DNA of 35,828 nt. It comes from a virus. The notes beneath the pieces were generated by a model. The model did not search any database. It was not told where the DNA came from and was given only the letters and a program-made list of their open reading frames with translations. Every line of letters starts with the position of its first letter. The stretch's first letter is position 1. Both the position numbers and the translations under genes were made by a program. The stretch covers positions 1-35,828 of IMG/VR virus record IMGVR_UViG_3300010373_001271; one strand, given 5' to 3'. Positions 1 to 8,065 of the stretch are shown piece after piece.

Positions 1-156
1 CAGCGCGGCCTCGGCGAACAGCAGATTCGAGACCGGCTCGTCGCCGCGTGTGAGTCCTTCAAAAATGCTTTTCGGTCAGAACTCTCGGCTCTCATCGGAA
101 ATGAAAATGTAAACAAAACCGACTTACCACCAACGGAAAAAAGTAAACATTTATGA
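1..156 (+). CDS. 3' end of a phage gene, possibly small terminase subunit (partial)
   Basis: An open frame enters from the left edge in frame 1 and stops at TGA 154-156, leaving 51 residues of a C-terminal tail. The tail is charged and helical (QQIRDRLVAACESFKNAF) and ends in a Lys/Thr-rich stretch. The stop overlaps the next start as ATGA, the same coupling used throughout this phage cluster, which supports it as a real gene. In lambda-type late operons the small terminase or a regulatory protein precedes the large terminase. Small terminase is therefore a guess from position only, because no DNA-binding domain is visible in the part present. Confidence 0.5.
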   Translation, partial: QRGLGEQQIRDRLVAACESFKNAFRSELSALIGNENVNKTDLPPTEKSKHL

Positions 157-533
157 CAGAAACAAACTCAATGACGGTCGCTGGATTCATGTCCAGTGAA
201 GAAAAACTCAATCAGGCCATCGACCAGGTATTGGTTCAGTTCCCAGTCGCGAGCAGGCTGGATAATCTGACCAGCTTCAACTTCCTTTTGGACCAGTTGA
301 CCGAGATGGCACCACAAGCTCATCCACTGGAATCAGCCCGCGAATTGTATGTTAGACTCGCTTCGCGTGAAACGATCACCGCTGACGCGCTCCGCTCCAC
401 GTTTATGATGGGCGCAGCGGTCGCCATATCCGGTCGCAGTCGTACTGCCGAATTCAATGCCAAAGCAGAGGCGGAAGCTGCGGAGGCATGTCGCCAGATT
501 CGTGAGAACTGGTCCAGTTACCACCAACCGTGA
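153..533 (+). CDS. Hypothetical phage protein upstream of large terminase
   Basis: A 126-residue, mostly helical protein of unknown function. ATG 153 overlaps the previous stop, and TGA 531-533 lies one base before the terminase start at 535, so it sits inside one translationally coupled run. No motif, signal peptide or membrane segment is seen. The C-terminal third (residues about 95-126) is rich in Ala and Glu and likely one long helix. Position directly before the large terminase would fit a small terminase or accessory packaging protein, but the sequence does not prove it. Confidence 0.55.
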   Translation: MTETNSMTVAGFMSSEEKLNQAIDQVLVQFPVASRLDNLTSFNFLLDQLTEMAPQAHPLESARELYVRLASRETITADALRSTFMMGAAVAISGRSRTAEFNAKAEAEAAEACRQIRENWSSYHQP

Positions 534-534
534 C

Positions 535-2394
535 ATGACAGAGAAACCCTCCAGCGCCAGTTGGCTATTCACCGCGTGGTTGGGGCTGATCCCCCAACCG
601 CCGGAGCCATCGGTCGTCGATTGGGCAGCCACAAACGTCTTCATTCCCGGCTCCGCACGCTCAGAACGCTATGAGCCGGACGTGTCGCCACAGATTAAAG
701 AGCCTGTCGAGCAGGCCGGGCGCTCGCTGGCCCGAAGTGTCACCTTGATTAAGCCAACTCAGAGCGCCGGAAGTCTCGCCGGTGAGATCGTTTTGGATTA
801 TTGGCTGTCGCACTGGAACGGCGGTGACGTTTGCTTTTACATGCAGAACGATCTTGCCGCACGGGACCGCTGGTCGCGACGGTTGGAACGGAGAATTAAA
901 GCGTGTGAACCTGTCATGCGCCGTACGTCGGCTGACCGGTTCAAGTTTGTAAACTGCGAAATCAACTTCCCTCATTTGAATCTTGTCGTACAAGGGGCAC
1001 GAAGCGACCGCAATGTCGCCAGTGACTCTTTCAGGGGAATCCTCCTCGAAGAAGTACACGATGCTCAGGGTGGCTGGACTCCAGGCCGCGTGGATCAGTG
1101 CTTCGGGCGTCAGACCGCGTACTGGGACGCCGTGGCGATGATCATTTCCAACGCTTCCTTTAGCGGAGACCAGCTCCATCAGCTTTGGAAATCCGGCACG
1201 ATGCAGTACTGGGAAGTGCCTTGCCCAATTTGTAAACAATTTCATCGAATGCACACCAAGCGTCACGATGATGGCAGTGGCTTGAACTATGATCACAACG
1301 GCTGCCTCATGCCGAATGGCGATCTCGATTACCAGAAAGTTGTCGCTCGTGGCATCTACTACCAGTTCGAGTGCGGCCATCGTGTGAACGACAACGCGGA
1401 GGAGCGCCGGGCGCTGTCCATGTCCGGCAGATATTCGGACCCGACGAACCCTGGAGCAGCTCTCACGGATAGGTCTTACACGTACCAAAGCGTGGCTGTG
1501 GACTATCGAAAATGGATCGACATTCTAAAACGCAAGCACCGCTCACGTATGGCCCAGAAGGTGGGCGACTTCAAAAGCTGGCTTGATTATCTGCGCGAGG
1601 AAGAATGCCAATTTGTTGACGAGGGCCGAGACCGACCTCCGATTGAGCGTGTCACCATCATCAGTAGCACAAAGCGAAAAAGCCGCGAAGGACTTCCGAA
1701 CCGTGATTTCCGTTTCGCGTACGCCGACTGGCAGCGCGGTCGTGATGGCCAGCCACCGCACTTCTGGGTTTTCATCCAAGATTTTTTGATGAGTGGTGAC
1801 GCGCTGATTGTTTACGAAGGCCGGGTGGACACCGAAGGTGAACTCGTGGCGGTCCTGAATGACCACGGCGTGAAGCCTGTCTGCGTCACGGTCGATTCCA
1901 GTTGGGACACCACGAATATCTACAATCTCTGTTTACGTCGTGGATTCAACGCGGCCAAAGCCGACGACAAAATGTACTGGAAACACGAGGACGGTACGGA
2001 GCGATTTTACGCGGAGCCACGCCCGTTGTGTATGATCGCGAATGCTCCGGTTTCACAGCCAGATGATCCGTCTGCGGAGCCGGATTTCTTCCTGTATTCA
2101 AAGTACGTGACGATGGAACGCCTGATTTATCTCCGGCAATCCAAGGAAGTGAAATACGAAATCCCCGCCGACGTGTCCGAAGATTTCGTCAACCAGTTTG
2201 ATTCCTGGTCTGTGGAAGTCATCCGCCAGCGCGACGGCCAGTCAAAAATGAAATGGATGCAGCAGCGGGATGACGATCACCTGTTTCAGTGCGCTGCTGG
2301 AATCCTGCTGATGGCCGATTTAGCGGGCGTATTTACAGGTGTTGGCGTGTCCCTTCCTCAAAACGAATCTCAGCCGGAGGCAATCGAAGTATGA
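535..2394 (+). CDS. Phage terminase large subunit, GpA family
   Basis: ATP-driven DNA packaging motor and nuclease that cuts concatemeric phage DNA and docks on the portal. The 619-residue length is typical of lambda GpA-type terminases. A Walker A-like segment (TLIKPTQSAGSLAGE, residues about 70-84) is followed by a Walker B-like GILLEEVHD near 168-176. A CPICKQFHRMH segment (about 230) and a later FECGH (about 279) form the zinc-finger insertion typical of the GpA family. The C-terminal nuclease domain contains VTVDSSWDTTNIYNLC. An upstream in-frame ATG at 457 would overlap the previous gene by 77 bases. ATG 535, one base after that gene's stop, is preferred. The portal and capsid genes follow. 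Confidence 0.93.
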   Translation: MTEKPSSASWLFTAWLGLIPQPPEPSVVDWAATNVFIPGSARSERYEPDVSPQIKEPVEQAGRSLARSVTLIKPTQSAGSLAGEIVLDYWLSHWNGGDVCFYMQNDLAARDRWSRRLERRIKACEPVMRRTSADRFKFVNCEINFPHLNLVVQGARSDRNVASDSFRGILLEEVHDAQGGWTPGRVDQCFGRQTAYWDAVAMIISNASFSGDQLHQLWKSGTMQYWEVPCPICKQFHRMHTKRHDDGSGLNYDHNGCLMPNGDLDYQKVVARGIYYQFECGHRVNDNAEERRALSMSGRYSDPTNPGAALTDRSYTYQSVAVDYRKWIDILKRKHRSRMAQKVGDFKSWLDYLREEECQFVDEGRDRPPIERVTIISSTKRKSREGLPNRDFRFAYADWQRGRDGQPPHFWVFIQDFLMSGDALIVYEGRVDTEGELVAVLNDHGVKPVCVTVDSSWDTTNIYNLCLRRGFNAAKADDKMYWKHEDGTERFYAEPRPLCMIANAPVSQPDDPSAEPDFFLYSKYVTMERLIYLRQSKEVKYEIPADVSEDFVNQFDSWSVEVIRQRDGQSKMKWMQQRDDDHLFQCAAGILLMADLAGVFTGVGVSLPQNESQPEAIEV

Positions 2395-2624
2395 AAATCG
2401 AAAAAGTCGGTGCTGTTCCCAAGGTCGAAAAAGTCCAAGCGGCCCCGCCGTGGTGGCTTGGCAAACGAGTCGAATGCCCGCGTTGCTTTATCGTCCTCAC
2501 TTTGGAAATGGGTGACGCACCAGCGCACTACGTCAATTTCGCGCTCCGCTGCCCCACAAAAGGCTGCGGGGCCTACATCGCCGTGCGTCCTGTGTACGAT
2601 CGGAGCGGAGCCATTGCGCAATGA
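2391..2624 (+). CDS. Small zinc-ribbon-like phage protein
   Basis: A 77-residue protein with a CPRC knuckle (residues about 29-32) and a second Cys pair in CPTKGC about 22 residues later. This is a four-cysteine zinc-ribbon arrangement. ATG 2391 overlaps the terminase stop as ATGA and its own stop overlaps the next gene's start the same way. It lies where lambda-type phages keep the small head-joining protein gpW, but gpW has no zinc ribbon, so no role is assigned. It could bind nucleic acid or stabilise the terminase complex; that is inference only. Confidence 0.7.
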   Translation: MKIEKVGAVPKVEKVQAAPPWWLGKRVECPRCFIVLTLEMGDAPAHYVNFALRCPTKGCGAYIAVRPVYDRSGAIAQ

Positions 2625-2812
2625 CCGAGCGCGATTTCATAAATCGTAAACAATTCGTGGAGCTGTCTCCGCTGCTGACGTACGACCGGGTGCGACGCCA
2701 CGAAAAGGAATGGGGTCTGGATCAGTGCCGCGTGCCCACGATCAGAAAGCCGGTGCTCTACATCCGCTGCAAGGTGGTCATCCAGCTCACTCGCATTGGT
2801 CTTATTTGGTGA
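2621..2812 (+). CDS. Small excisionase/MerR-like DNA-binding candidate
   Basis: A 63-residue protein starting at the ATGA overlap with the previous gene. The layout FINRKQFVELSPLLTYDRVR, then an EKEWGL turn, then PVLYIRCKVVI resembles the small winged-helix fold of excisionase or AlpA-type proteins. Those show a recognition helix, a turn with Gly-Leu, a basic wing ending in a Tyr-Ile/Arg strand, and a final helix. The resemblance is by eye and weak. Position between terminase and portal is unusual for a regulator, so a structural role remains possible. Confidence 0.5.
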   Translation: MTERDFINRKQFVELSPLLTYDRVRRHEKEWGLDQCRVPTIRKPVLYIRCKVVIQLTRIGLIW

Positions 2813-2937
2813 CTTGGTTTACCAGAATCACGCAGCGTTGCCACGATTGCCAGATTCCGCCAGGTAGCAGCGTTGTTTCTTTCCGCCGACACGCCCAAAT
2901 GTGCCAGCATCAATGGCACAAGTTCGTGGACAACTAA
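2809..2937 (+). CDS. Tiny Cys/His-rich phage protein (GTG start)
   Basis: A 42-residue frame beginning at GTG 2809, which overlaps the preceding TGA (GTGA). It contains CHDC near residues 11-14 and FRRHAQMCQHQWH near residues 27-39, so two Cys followed by His and Cys could bind one zinc ion. It is the second small Cys-rich protein in a row after the zinc-ribbon protein at 2391. Support is the stop/start overlap and the metal-site spacing. It is short enough to be chance, and the next gene's start lies within its 3' end. Confidence 0.4.
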   Translation: MTWFTRITQRCHDCQIPPGSSVVSFRRHAQMCQHQWHKFVDN

Positions 2938-3314
2938 AACGCGCTATTCTCAACAGCCTCTTTCGGCAGGCCACGGACACCGTTTCCCTCCTCGACATTC
3001 TTGAAGCGTACCAGGACGCGCTCGTCACCGGGGTCAAAGGTGGTCGCGTCGTTGAGGCCACGAGTCAGAGCGGTCATTCCACAAAGTTTCGCACCCCGAA
3101 TCCCGGTGAGCATTTCAGGCCGGAGGACATGGGCGAACTGACCCAGGAATTTATCGAGGCTTACAGCGACGCACTTGTCACGCTCTCCGCCCAGGACAAC
3201 TCCAACCCCACTGACGCTCAGGTAGTCGCTGTCATGCTCGCTGATGATCGTCTGGCCTCGATCACGGTTACCCGTAGCGACTTCAGCCTGATCCGGTACC
3301 CCAACCGATTTTAA
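2913..3314 (+). CDS. Hypothetical phage head-region protein
   Basis: A 133-residue protein that ends two bases before the portal start. ATG 2913 is chosen; an in-frame GTG at 2901 would add four residues. The first half is helical (RGQLKRAILNSLFRQATDTV), the middle is polar with a SGHSTKFRTPNPGEHFRPED loop, and the second half contains a helix plus a strand-rich end. The site between terminase and portal is where head-tail joining proteins occur in lambda-like phages, but no family is recognised. Confidence 0.65.
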   Translation: MAQVRGQLKRAILNSLFRQATDTVSLLDILEAYQDALVTGVKGGRVVEATSQSGHSTKFRTPNPGEHFRPEDMGELTQEFIEAYSDALVTLSAQDNSNPTDAQVVAVMLADDRLASITVTRSDFSLIRYPNRF

Positions 3315-3316
3315 CT

Positions 3317-4957
3317 ATGGCCGGACTCATCCAGCACATTTTAGACGGCGTAACTTCGTGGCACCTGTCGCGCAAGGTTAAGGCCGGGACCGTGCTGGAA
3401 CTGCCGGAGGCACGGTATGAATCGGCGTTTCCCTTTTATCGCAAGCGGTCGTACGTGCCTGGCACCATCCAGGATGCCCGGCTCGACGCTTCTCCAGGCG
3501 TACGACGTGAGCTGCTGAAGAATTCGCGATACTGGGAACGCAACTCGGCGTACGCGAACAAGCTCATCGACCTCTTTGAAGCGTTTACCGTTGGCTCGAA
3601 TGGCCTGCATATCGTTCCCAGTTCCAGCGATGAGGATTGGAACGAGGCCGCGTCAGACTGGTGGAGAGATTGGTGCGAGCAGCCCGCCAGGGACAATTTT
3701 CAATCTTTCGGGATGCTCCAGGGCCTCATGGCGCGTGAGTGGTTTGTGGACGGCGAAATTTTTCTCAATCTGACCAGCGATCCTTCCACGGGTCGTCCTG
3801 CCTTCCAGCTCATCGAATCTCATCGCGTTGAAACTCCCGGTGACAAGGGACAGTACGAAGGCAACGGCATCACAGATGGTGTCGAGACGGACCAGGCCGG
3901 TCTGCCTACTGCCTATTACGTTCGCCAGCGAGACACTTCCTCGTTCTACGGCCAATCCAGTTTGATGGCCGGTGCTACGCAGATGTTGAACTACTCGACC
4001 CCTGGCACGTACGCACGAGTCAACGCCAGCAACATCATTCACATTTTTGAGCCGGTTCGAGCCGGTCTCAATCGTGGTCTCCCCATGTTGTATGCCGTCG
4101 AGCGCGATCTGCACGATCTGGATGACCTCCAGGACCTTGAAATGCAGAAAGCGAAGGAAAACGCGCGTACTGCAAAGGTCGTCAAAAGCAAAGCCGGTGA
4201 AGCTCCAAGCTCCGCCAATCTGTACCGGCAGAAGTATTCCACGCAAACCCAGGACGCGGCAGGCAACTCAGTTACGAAAAACATGCCGCAGTTCTATGAG
4301 ATTACGCAGGGCGGTGACGTGATTTACATGCAGCCGGGCGAGGACATGAGCGAGTTTCGCTCTGACCAGCCCAGTGCGGCCACGCAGGACTACTGGAACA
4401 CGTTGATTGGAAAAGTCTGTATCGGCGTCGGCATTCCCCGCGTGTTGGTCGTTCCTTATTCGATCCAAGGCACGGTTCTTCGCGCTGACATTGAAGTGGC
4501 TGCCGCCTATTTCCGCACTCGTTCCGCCGTGGTCGCTCACTCCATGCACCAGCTTTACAAGTTCGCCATGGGTTGGGCCGTCGAGCACGACCGCACTCTC
4601 AAACGAGCCACGCCGAAGGACTGGGACAATGTTGTCGTGCGTCCACCGCGTTCCGTCAACGTGGACGTGGGCAGAAATTCTTCGGCGCTCATCAATGAAA
4701 TGAACGCGGGCATTCGCAGCCTGGCTCAGGTGTGCAGTGAGCTTGGTGTCGATTGGCGGGAAGTCCTTCGCCAGCGTGCCATCGAATGGGCTTACGCACA
4801 GAAGATCGCAGACAAAACGGGCGTTCCTATCGAGCGGATTATGGAACTGCCGAAACCTGCTACGCCTCCGTCTGCTCCGCCCGATGGTTCTGACCCTGAC
4901 GCTGTAGTTATTCCCAAAGTAAACGGCAATGGCCATCACCGCCTGCAACTCGCTTGA
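3317..4957 (+). CDS. Phage portal protein, lambda gpB-like family
   Basis: The dodecameric ring through which DNA enters and leaves the capsid. Its 546 residues are typical for the family. Supporting segments are the N-terminal NSAYANKLIDLFEAFTVGSN helix and loop, MAREWFVDGEIFLNL, IESHRVETPG, and the stem region IIHIFEPVRAGLNRGLPMLY followed by a helix-rich charged stretch. The C-terminus ends in a Pro-rich tail. It sits directly between the packaging genes and the protease-capsid fusion, four bases before the latter. No Shine-Dalgarno is present at the start (TTTTAACTATGG), so translation is probably coupled to the upstream gene. Confidence 0.92.
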   Translation: MAGLIQHILDGVTSWHLSRKVKAGTVLELPEARYESAFPFYRKRSYVPGTIQDARLDASPGVRRELLKNSRYWERNSAYANKLIDLFEAFTVGSNGLHIVPSSSDEDWNEAASDWWRDWCEQPARDNFQSFGMLQGLMAREWFVDGEIFLNLTSDPSTGRPAFQLIESHRVETPGDKGQYEGNGITDGVETDQAGLPTAYYVRQRDTSSFYGQSSLMAGATQMLNYSTPGTYARVNASNIIHIFEPVRAGLNRGLPMLYAVERDLHDLDDLQDLEMQKAKENARTAKVVKSKAGEAPSSANLYRQKYSTQTQDAAGNSVTKNMPQFYEITQGGDVIYMQPGEDMSEFRSDQPSAATQDYWNTLIGKVCIGVGIPRVLVVPYSIQGTVLRADIEVAAAYFRTRSAVVAHSMHQLYKFAMGWAVEHDRTLKRATPKDWDNVVVRPPRSVNVDVGRNSSALINEMNAGIRSLAQVCSELGVDWREVLRQRAIEWAYAQKIADKTGVPIERIMELPKPATPPSAPPDGSDPDAVVIPKVNGNGHHRLQLA

Positions 4958-4960
4958 TCT

Positions 4961-7666
4961 ATGAAAAAGTCTTTCTTCCACATCGGCCAAAAAGCCAAAG
5001 CCATAGCGCCAAAATCCCCGAAAGCAAACTGGGCGGATGAGAGATTTGTTTACGCCTGCCAGAACCTCATCACGTGTTGCACCGGCGCGTTGCGTGAAGG
5101 TGCCGACGCCATTGGCAACGAAGTCTCCACCGCCTGCTCTCAGGCCATCGTGTGCGCCAACGTCGCGATCTCCTGTTTCACCTATTACGACGAGGCCAGC
5201 TTGGCTGAGCGTATCAGCGCGTGCAGTGAACTCGCTGCGTGTTGCGAACTCTTGGAAGGCGCACTGGCTGAAGCGGATTTCGATGGCGCGAAATTCTGTT
5301 TGGAAGCTGCGCAGTCGTGCCAGGAGTTGTGCGCGTTGACGGCAGGCATTGAACCGGAGGAAGACGACGGCGCTACCAGCGCCGATGAAACTGCCACCGT
5401 TGCTCCGGCCCAGGCCAAAGCATCCAAAGCCCCCGCGAAAAAGGTTTCTGCCAAACGTCGTAACCCTGACTGGTTGATTGTCGAAGCCGTGGCCGGTGAG
5501 GACGGCACCGAATCGTACGACATGACCATTGATGGCGTCATCGGCGAAAGCCTCGACGACGACAGCCAGGTCGCATCCACAGAATTCAAAAATGCACTCG
5601 CAAAAATCCCCGCAGGTTCCGCCATCAACCTCTACATCAAATCACCGGGAGGAAGCTGCCTCGACGGCTACGCCATCTACAGCGCCCTCCAGGAGCGAAA
5701 AGACGATGTCACGGTCCATGTTATCGCAGCCCTGTCGATTGCTTCCATCATCGCACTCGGAGGCGGTCAGGTCCTCACGTCGCTCGCTTCCCAGTGGATG
5801 ATTCATTCGCCGCTGTCGAGCACGTACGGCAACGAGGACGACCACGCCGACAGCATCAAAATGCTTAAAAGCTTCGGGTCCACCATGGCCGACGTTTATT
5901 CCGCTCATACCGGAATGAGCAAGGACGACTGCTTGGCCATGATGAAAGATGAAACGTGGCTCACCGGCAAAGAGGCGGTCGAGATGGGTTTTGCCGCTGC
6001 CCTGGACCAGGATGCCGACGAGGAGGAAGTGTCCGCTACCTGCGCAAAGATGGTTGCTGCCTGTGAGCAGAACCTCGAACCGCGCTACGCAGTCGCTGCG
6101 TACTACAAACCCACGAAATCAATTTCCGCTCGCGCTGATGCTGGCGGTAAAACCAACGCTGGCTCCGCCGCCAGCACAACCAAAACTGAGAAAGAAAGTA
6201 TTATGGAAAAGCAAACAACTCCCGTGGCGGCGGCTCCCACCGCCAGCCCAACCCTTGAGCAACGCTTCGCCGAGGAGCGCAAAATGCGGATCACCGCTGA
6301 AGTGAATCGCCGCGCTGAGGGCAAAGTCACCAACTCCAATCTGGACTGGTGGATTGGCCAGGCGCTGGCCACGACCACCGCTGAGTCGGAGCAAGCGATT
6401 TACAAGCAGCTCGACGACATGCCGAAAGCTGCGGCACCCGGTGGTGCAGCCCTTCGGCCTGACAAGCCGGAAGCTGAATCATCCAGTGCGCCCGTGTTTG
6501 AAGTCCCGGTTGCACACGGTGCCCTGCCTCGCGCCAGCAAACGCCTTCCGTGGATGGAAGACGTGCGCAACCTGAAAAGCCGCGCAGCTCGTATCGAAGC
6601 GACCAAAAAGGATTGGGGTCAGAAGCTCGAATACTGCCTCCAGTTGGACGCCCGCGAAAACAAGGGCCAGTTGCCCGTGGCGGCAAACACGTACAGCGCC
6701 ACGCTGATCACGGATTTCCTCGTGGATCAGGCCGTGACGATTCTCGTGGCTCGCTTCGCCGCGCTCAGTTCGTTCGCCATCGAATTCGGGCCTGACCGGA
6801 TTAAGGAATACGCGACTGCGCAATGCAAATTCGTCACGTCGGCGGGGACCACACAGCGGGGAACAAAGTCGTCTCCGATCACGAATTTCGAGCAGGGCGA
6901 CGGAACCGTGGTCCCAATCACGGTGCCAATGACGCACTATGTCAAATCGTTCAATGTCTCACAGGAGGATATGCTCAGCGGCCTGCGCATCGAGAATTTG
7001 ATGCAGCTCAACCTGCTCCAGTTCACGAAGGACGTGACGCTCGACGCGCTCCAGCCCCTGGCAGCGGGACCTTCCAGCCAGCAAATTCCGGGTCCGCTGA
7101 ATAGCTCCGGCAACGTCACGAGCTTCAGTGCCGGAACGATTCACATCAACGCCGGAACATTCGGGTGGAACGCTGGTCAAACGGACGGTCACGACCTGGC
7201 ATCGCTCTGGGCGTACCTCAAAAACAGCCCGGAGAAAAATCTTATCCTGGACGGCAATCTCTATGGCCGTCTGACCAACTCGCCTGGATTCTTCCAGCCC
7301 GCGCTGGAGGACGAGAGCGGCGGTGGCGGTGACTCTGTGAAAACATTCGGGTGGGATCGTATTGAGGAAAACACGGTCTGGCCTGGGGTCACGGACGGCG
7401 GCGGCAACGCAGTCGGCGGTCTGGCTTGCAATCGTCAGGCCATCATCGGCGTCACCGGACTGCCTATGGTTCCGCCCAACATTCCGGGCGGGACGCTCAC
7501 AGAAACTGTGGTCACGCTGCCAAATGGTCTGTCGGTCAGCATGTTCACCTGGTTCTCCCTCCAGGCCCGCAAATTCTGGAACTCGTTTGAACTCATGGGC
7601 GGCTTTGCTGGCGGCGACGCCAGCGCGGGTGCCGTGATCTTCAACGGCAAGGGTTCAGTTAGCTAA
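4961..7666 (+). CDS. Cys-rich helical domain + ClpP-type prohead protease + major capsid protein fusion
   Basis: A 901-residue fusion protein. Residues 30-128 hold 12 Cys in four clusters (33/39/40, 59/65/72, 88/94/95, 113/120/124), each in a predicted amphipathic helix. This resembles the Cys-lined four-helix bundle of copper-storage (Csp/DUF326-like) proteins. Residues about 165-370 are a ClpP-fold (S14) protease: YIKSPGGS oxyanion-region motif, likely nucleophile Ser in ALSIASIIALGGG, and likely catalytic His in MIHSPLS. Residues about 415-500 are a charged, scaffold-like linker. About 545-901 is the major capsid part (TYSATLITDFLVDQAVTILV...). In lambda-like phages gpC matures the prohead and a nested product is the scaffold. 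Here the protease presumably cuts itself from the capsid part. An internal ATG at 6203 could give the capsid part alone. Confidence 0.88.
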   Translation: MKKSFFHIGQKAKAIAPKSPKANWADERFVYACQNLITCCTGALREGADAIGNEVSTACSQAIVCANVAISCFTYYDEASLAERISACSELAACCELLEGALAEADFDGAKFCLEAAQSCQELCALTAGIEPEEDDGATSADETATVAPAQAKASKAPAKKVSAKRRNPDWLIVEAVAGEDGTESYDMTIDGVIGESLDDDSQVASTEFKNALAKIPAGSAINLYIKSPGGSCLDGYAIYSALQERKDDVTVHVIAALSIASIIALGGGQVLTSLASQWMIHSPLSSTYGNEDDHADSIKMLKSFGSTMADVYSAHTGMSKDDCLAMMKDETWLTGKEAVEMGFAAALDQDADEEEVSATCAKMVAACEQNLEPRYAVAAYYKPTKSISARADAGGKTNAGSAASTTKTEKESIMEKQTTPVAAAPTASPTLEQRFAEERKMRITAEVNRRAEGKVTNSNLDWWIGQALATTTAESEQAIYKQLDDMPKAAAPGGAALRPDKPEAESSSAPVFEVPVAHGALPRASKRLPWMEDVRNLKSRAARIEATKKDWGQKLEYCLQLDARENKGQLPVAANTYSATLITDFLVDQAVTILVARFAALSSFAIEFGPDRIKEYATAQCKFVTSAGTTQRGTKSSPITNFEQGDGTVVPITVPMTHYVKSFNVSQEDMLSGLRIENLMQLNLLQFTKDVTLDALQPLAAGPSSQQIPGPLNSSGNVTSFSAGTIHINAGTFGWNAGQTDGHDLASLWAYLKNSPEKNLILDGNLYGRLTNSPGFFQPALEDESGGGGDSVKTFGWDRIEENTVWPGVTDGGGNAVGGLACNRQAIIGVTGLPMVPPNIPGGTLTETVVTLPNGLSVSMFTWFSLQARKFWNSFELMGGFAGGDASAGAVIFNGKGSVS
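6203..7666 (+). CDS. Possible nested in-frame product: linker plus major capsid protein
   Basis: Inside the fusion gene an in-frame ATG at 6203 is preceded by GAGAAAGAAAGTATT, a purine-rich stretch that could act as a ribosome binding site. Most genes in this cluster lack one. Initiation here would yield 487 residues starting MEKQTTPVAAAP, carrying the charged linker and the capsid domain but no protease. This copies the logic of lambda C/Nu3, where an in-frame internal start makes the scaffold. It also would allow capsid subunits to be made in excess over protease. This is an inference from position and sequence only; the fusion may instead be processed purely by proteolysis. Confidence 0.35.
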   Translation: MEKQTTPVAAAPTASPTLEQRFAEERKMRITAEVNRRAEGKVTNSNLDWWIGQALATTTAESEQAIYKQLDDMPKAAAPGGAALRPDKPEAESSSAPVFEVPVAHGALPRASKRLPWMEDVRNLKSRAARIEATKKDWGQKLEYCLQLDARENKGQLPVAANTYSATLITDFLVDQAVTILVARFAALSSFAIEFGPDRIKEYATAQCKFVTSAGTTQRGTKSSPITNFEQGDGTVVPITVPMTHYVKSFNVSQEDMLSGLRIENLMQLNLLQFTKDVTLDALQPLAAGPSSQQIPGPLNSSGNVTSFSAGTIHINAGTFGWNAGQTDGHDLASLWAYLKNSPEKNLILDGNLYGRLTNSPGFFQPALEDESGGGGDSVKTFGWDRIEENTVWPGVTDGGGNAVGGLACNRQAIIGVTGLPMVPPNIPGGTLTETVVTLPNGLSVSMFTWFSLQARKFWNSFELMGGFAGGDASAGAVIFNGKGSVS

Positions 7667-7684
7667 GCGCGGTCATGTGCAAGG

Positions 7685-7711
7685 CCGGGCATCGGGTTTG
7701 CCGGTGCCCGG
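7685..7711 (+). terminator. Strong hairpin after the capsid gene (attenuator or mRNA-stabilising)
   Basis: An 11-bp stem formed by CCGGGCATCGG (7685-7695) and CCGGTGCCCGG (7701-7711) around a GTTTG loop, with one G-U pair. It lies in the only notable gap of the head module, between the capsid stop (7666) and the next start (7721). No T-run follows, so it is not a classic rho-independent terminator. Partial attenuation or protection of the 3' end of the abundant capsid message is more likely. Confidence 0.5.
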
Positions 7712-7720
7712 TTCCAACCG

Positions 7721-8065
7721 ATGGCAACCTTCGCTCCAACTCTCGCGCAGCAGGACCTGATTCTGGCTTTCCAGGATCAGCTCAGCTTGTACGGCCACAC
7801 GTTGACCAGCACGGGCACGAATTCGTTCGATTGTCTGCTGACGCCAGCCAATCCGGCTGAGCCGGAGTTCATGGAGATTTTCAAAGATGCCCGCGAAGTG
7901 AGCATCGCCTCGGCCTTGCGGACTAGCATTACGAACGGAATCACCGCACAAACAACTCTCACGGACGAAATGGGCCAGCAGTGGGTCACGATCAATCGCG
8001 TGGATAATCCAAGCCAGATCACGGTCGAGTTCTGGATGACCAAAGTGGCGAGTGTGGACACGTGA
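7721..8065 (+). CDS. Hypothetical phage protein, probable head-tail connector
   Basis: A 114-residue protein just after the capsid hairpin. The N-terminal half contains QDLILAFQDQLSLYGHTLTS. The C-terminal half alternates strands (TTLTDEMGQQWVTINRVD, then QITVEFWMTKV), a compact alpha/beta pattern seen in head-completion or tail-attachment proteins. That role is inferred from its place as first gene after the capsid, as with lambda FII. No family is recognised. The start at 7721 lacks a Shine-Dalgarno. The shorter frame starting at 7675 runs through the hairpin and is rejected. Confidence 0.6.
   Translation: MATFAPTLAQQDLILAFQDQLSLYGHTLTSTGTNSFDCLLTPANPAEPEFMEIFKDAREVSIASALRTSITNGITAQTTLTDEMGQQWVTINRVDNPSQITVEFWMTKVASVDT

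Noticed and set aside
661-1488. Long open frame on the minus strand opposite the large terminase
   Set aside because: It is fully antisense to a well-supported terminase gene, rich in Arg/His/Val from codon mirroring, with no motif and no start signal.
4268-4990. 240-codon minus-strand frame opposite the portal gene
   Set aside because: Antisense to a recognised portal gene with the composition of a mirror frame and no domain.
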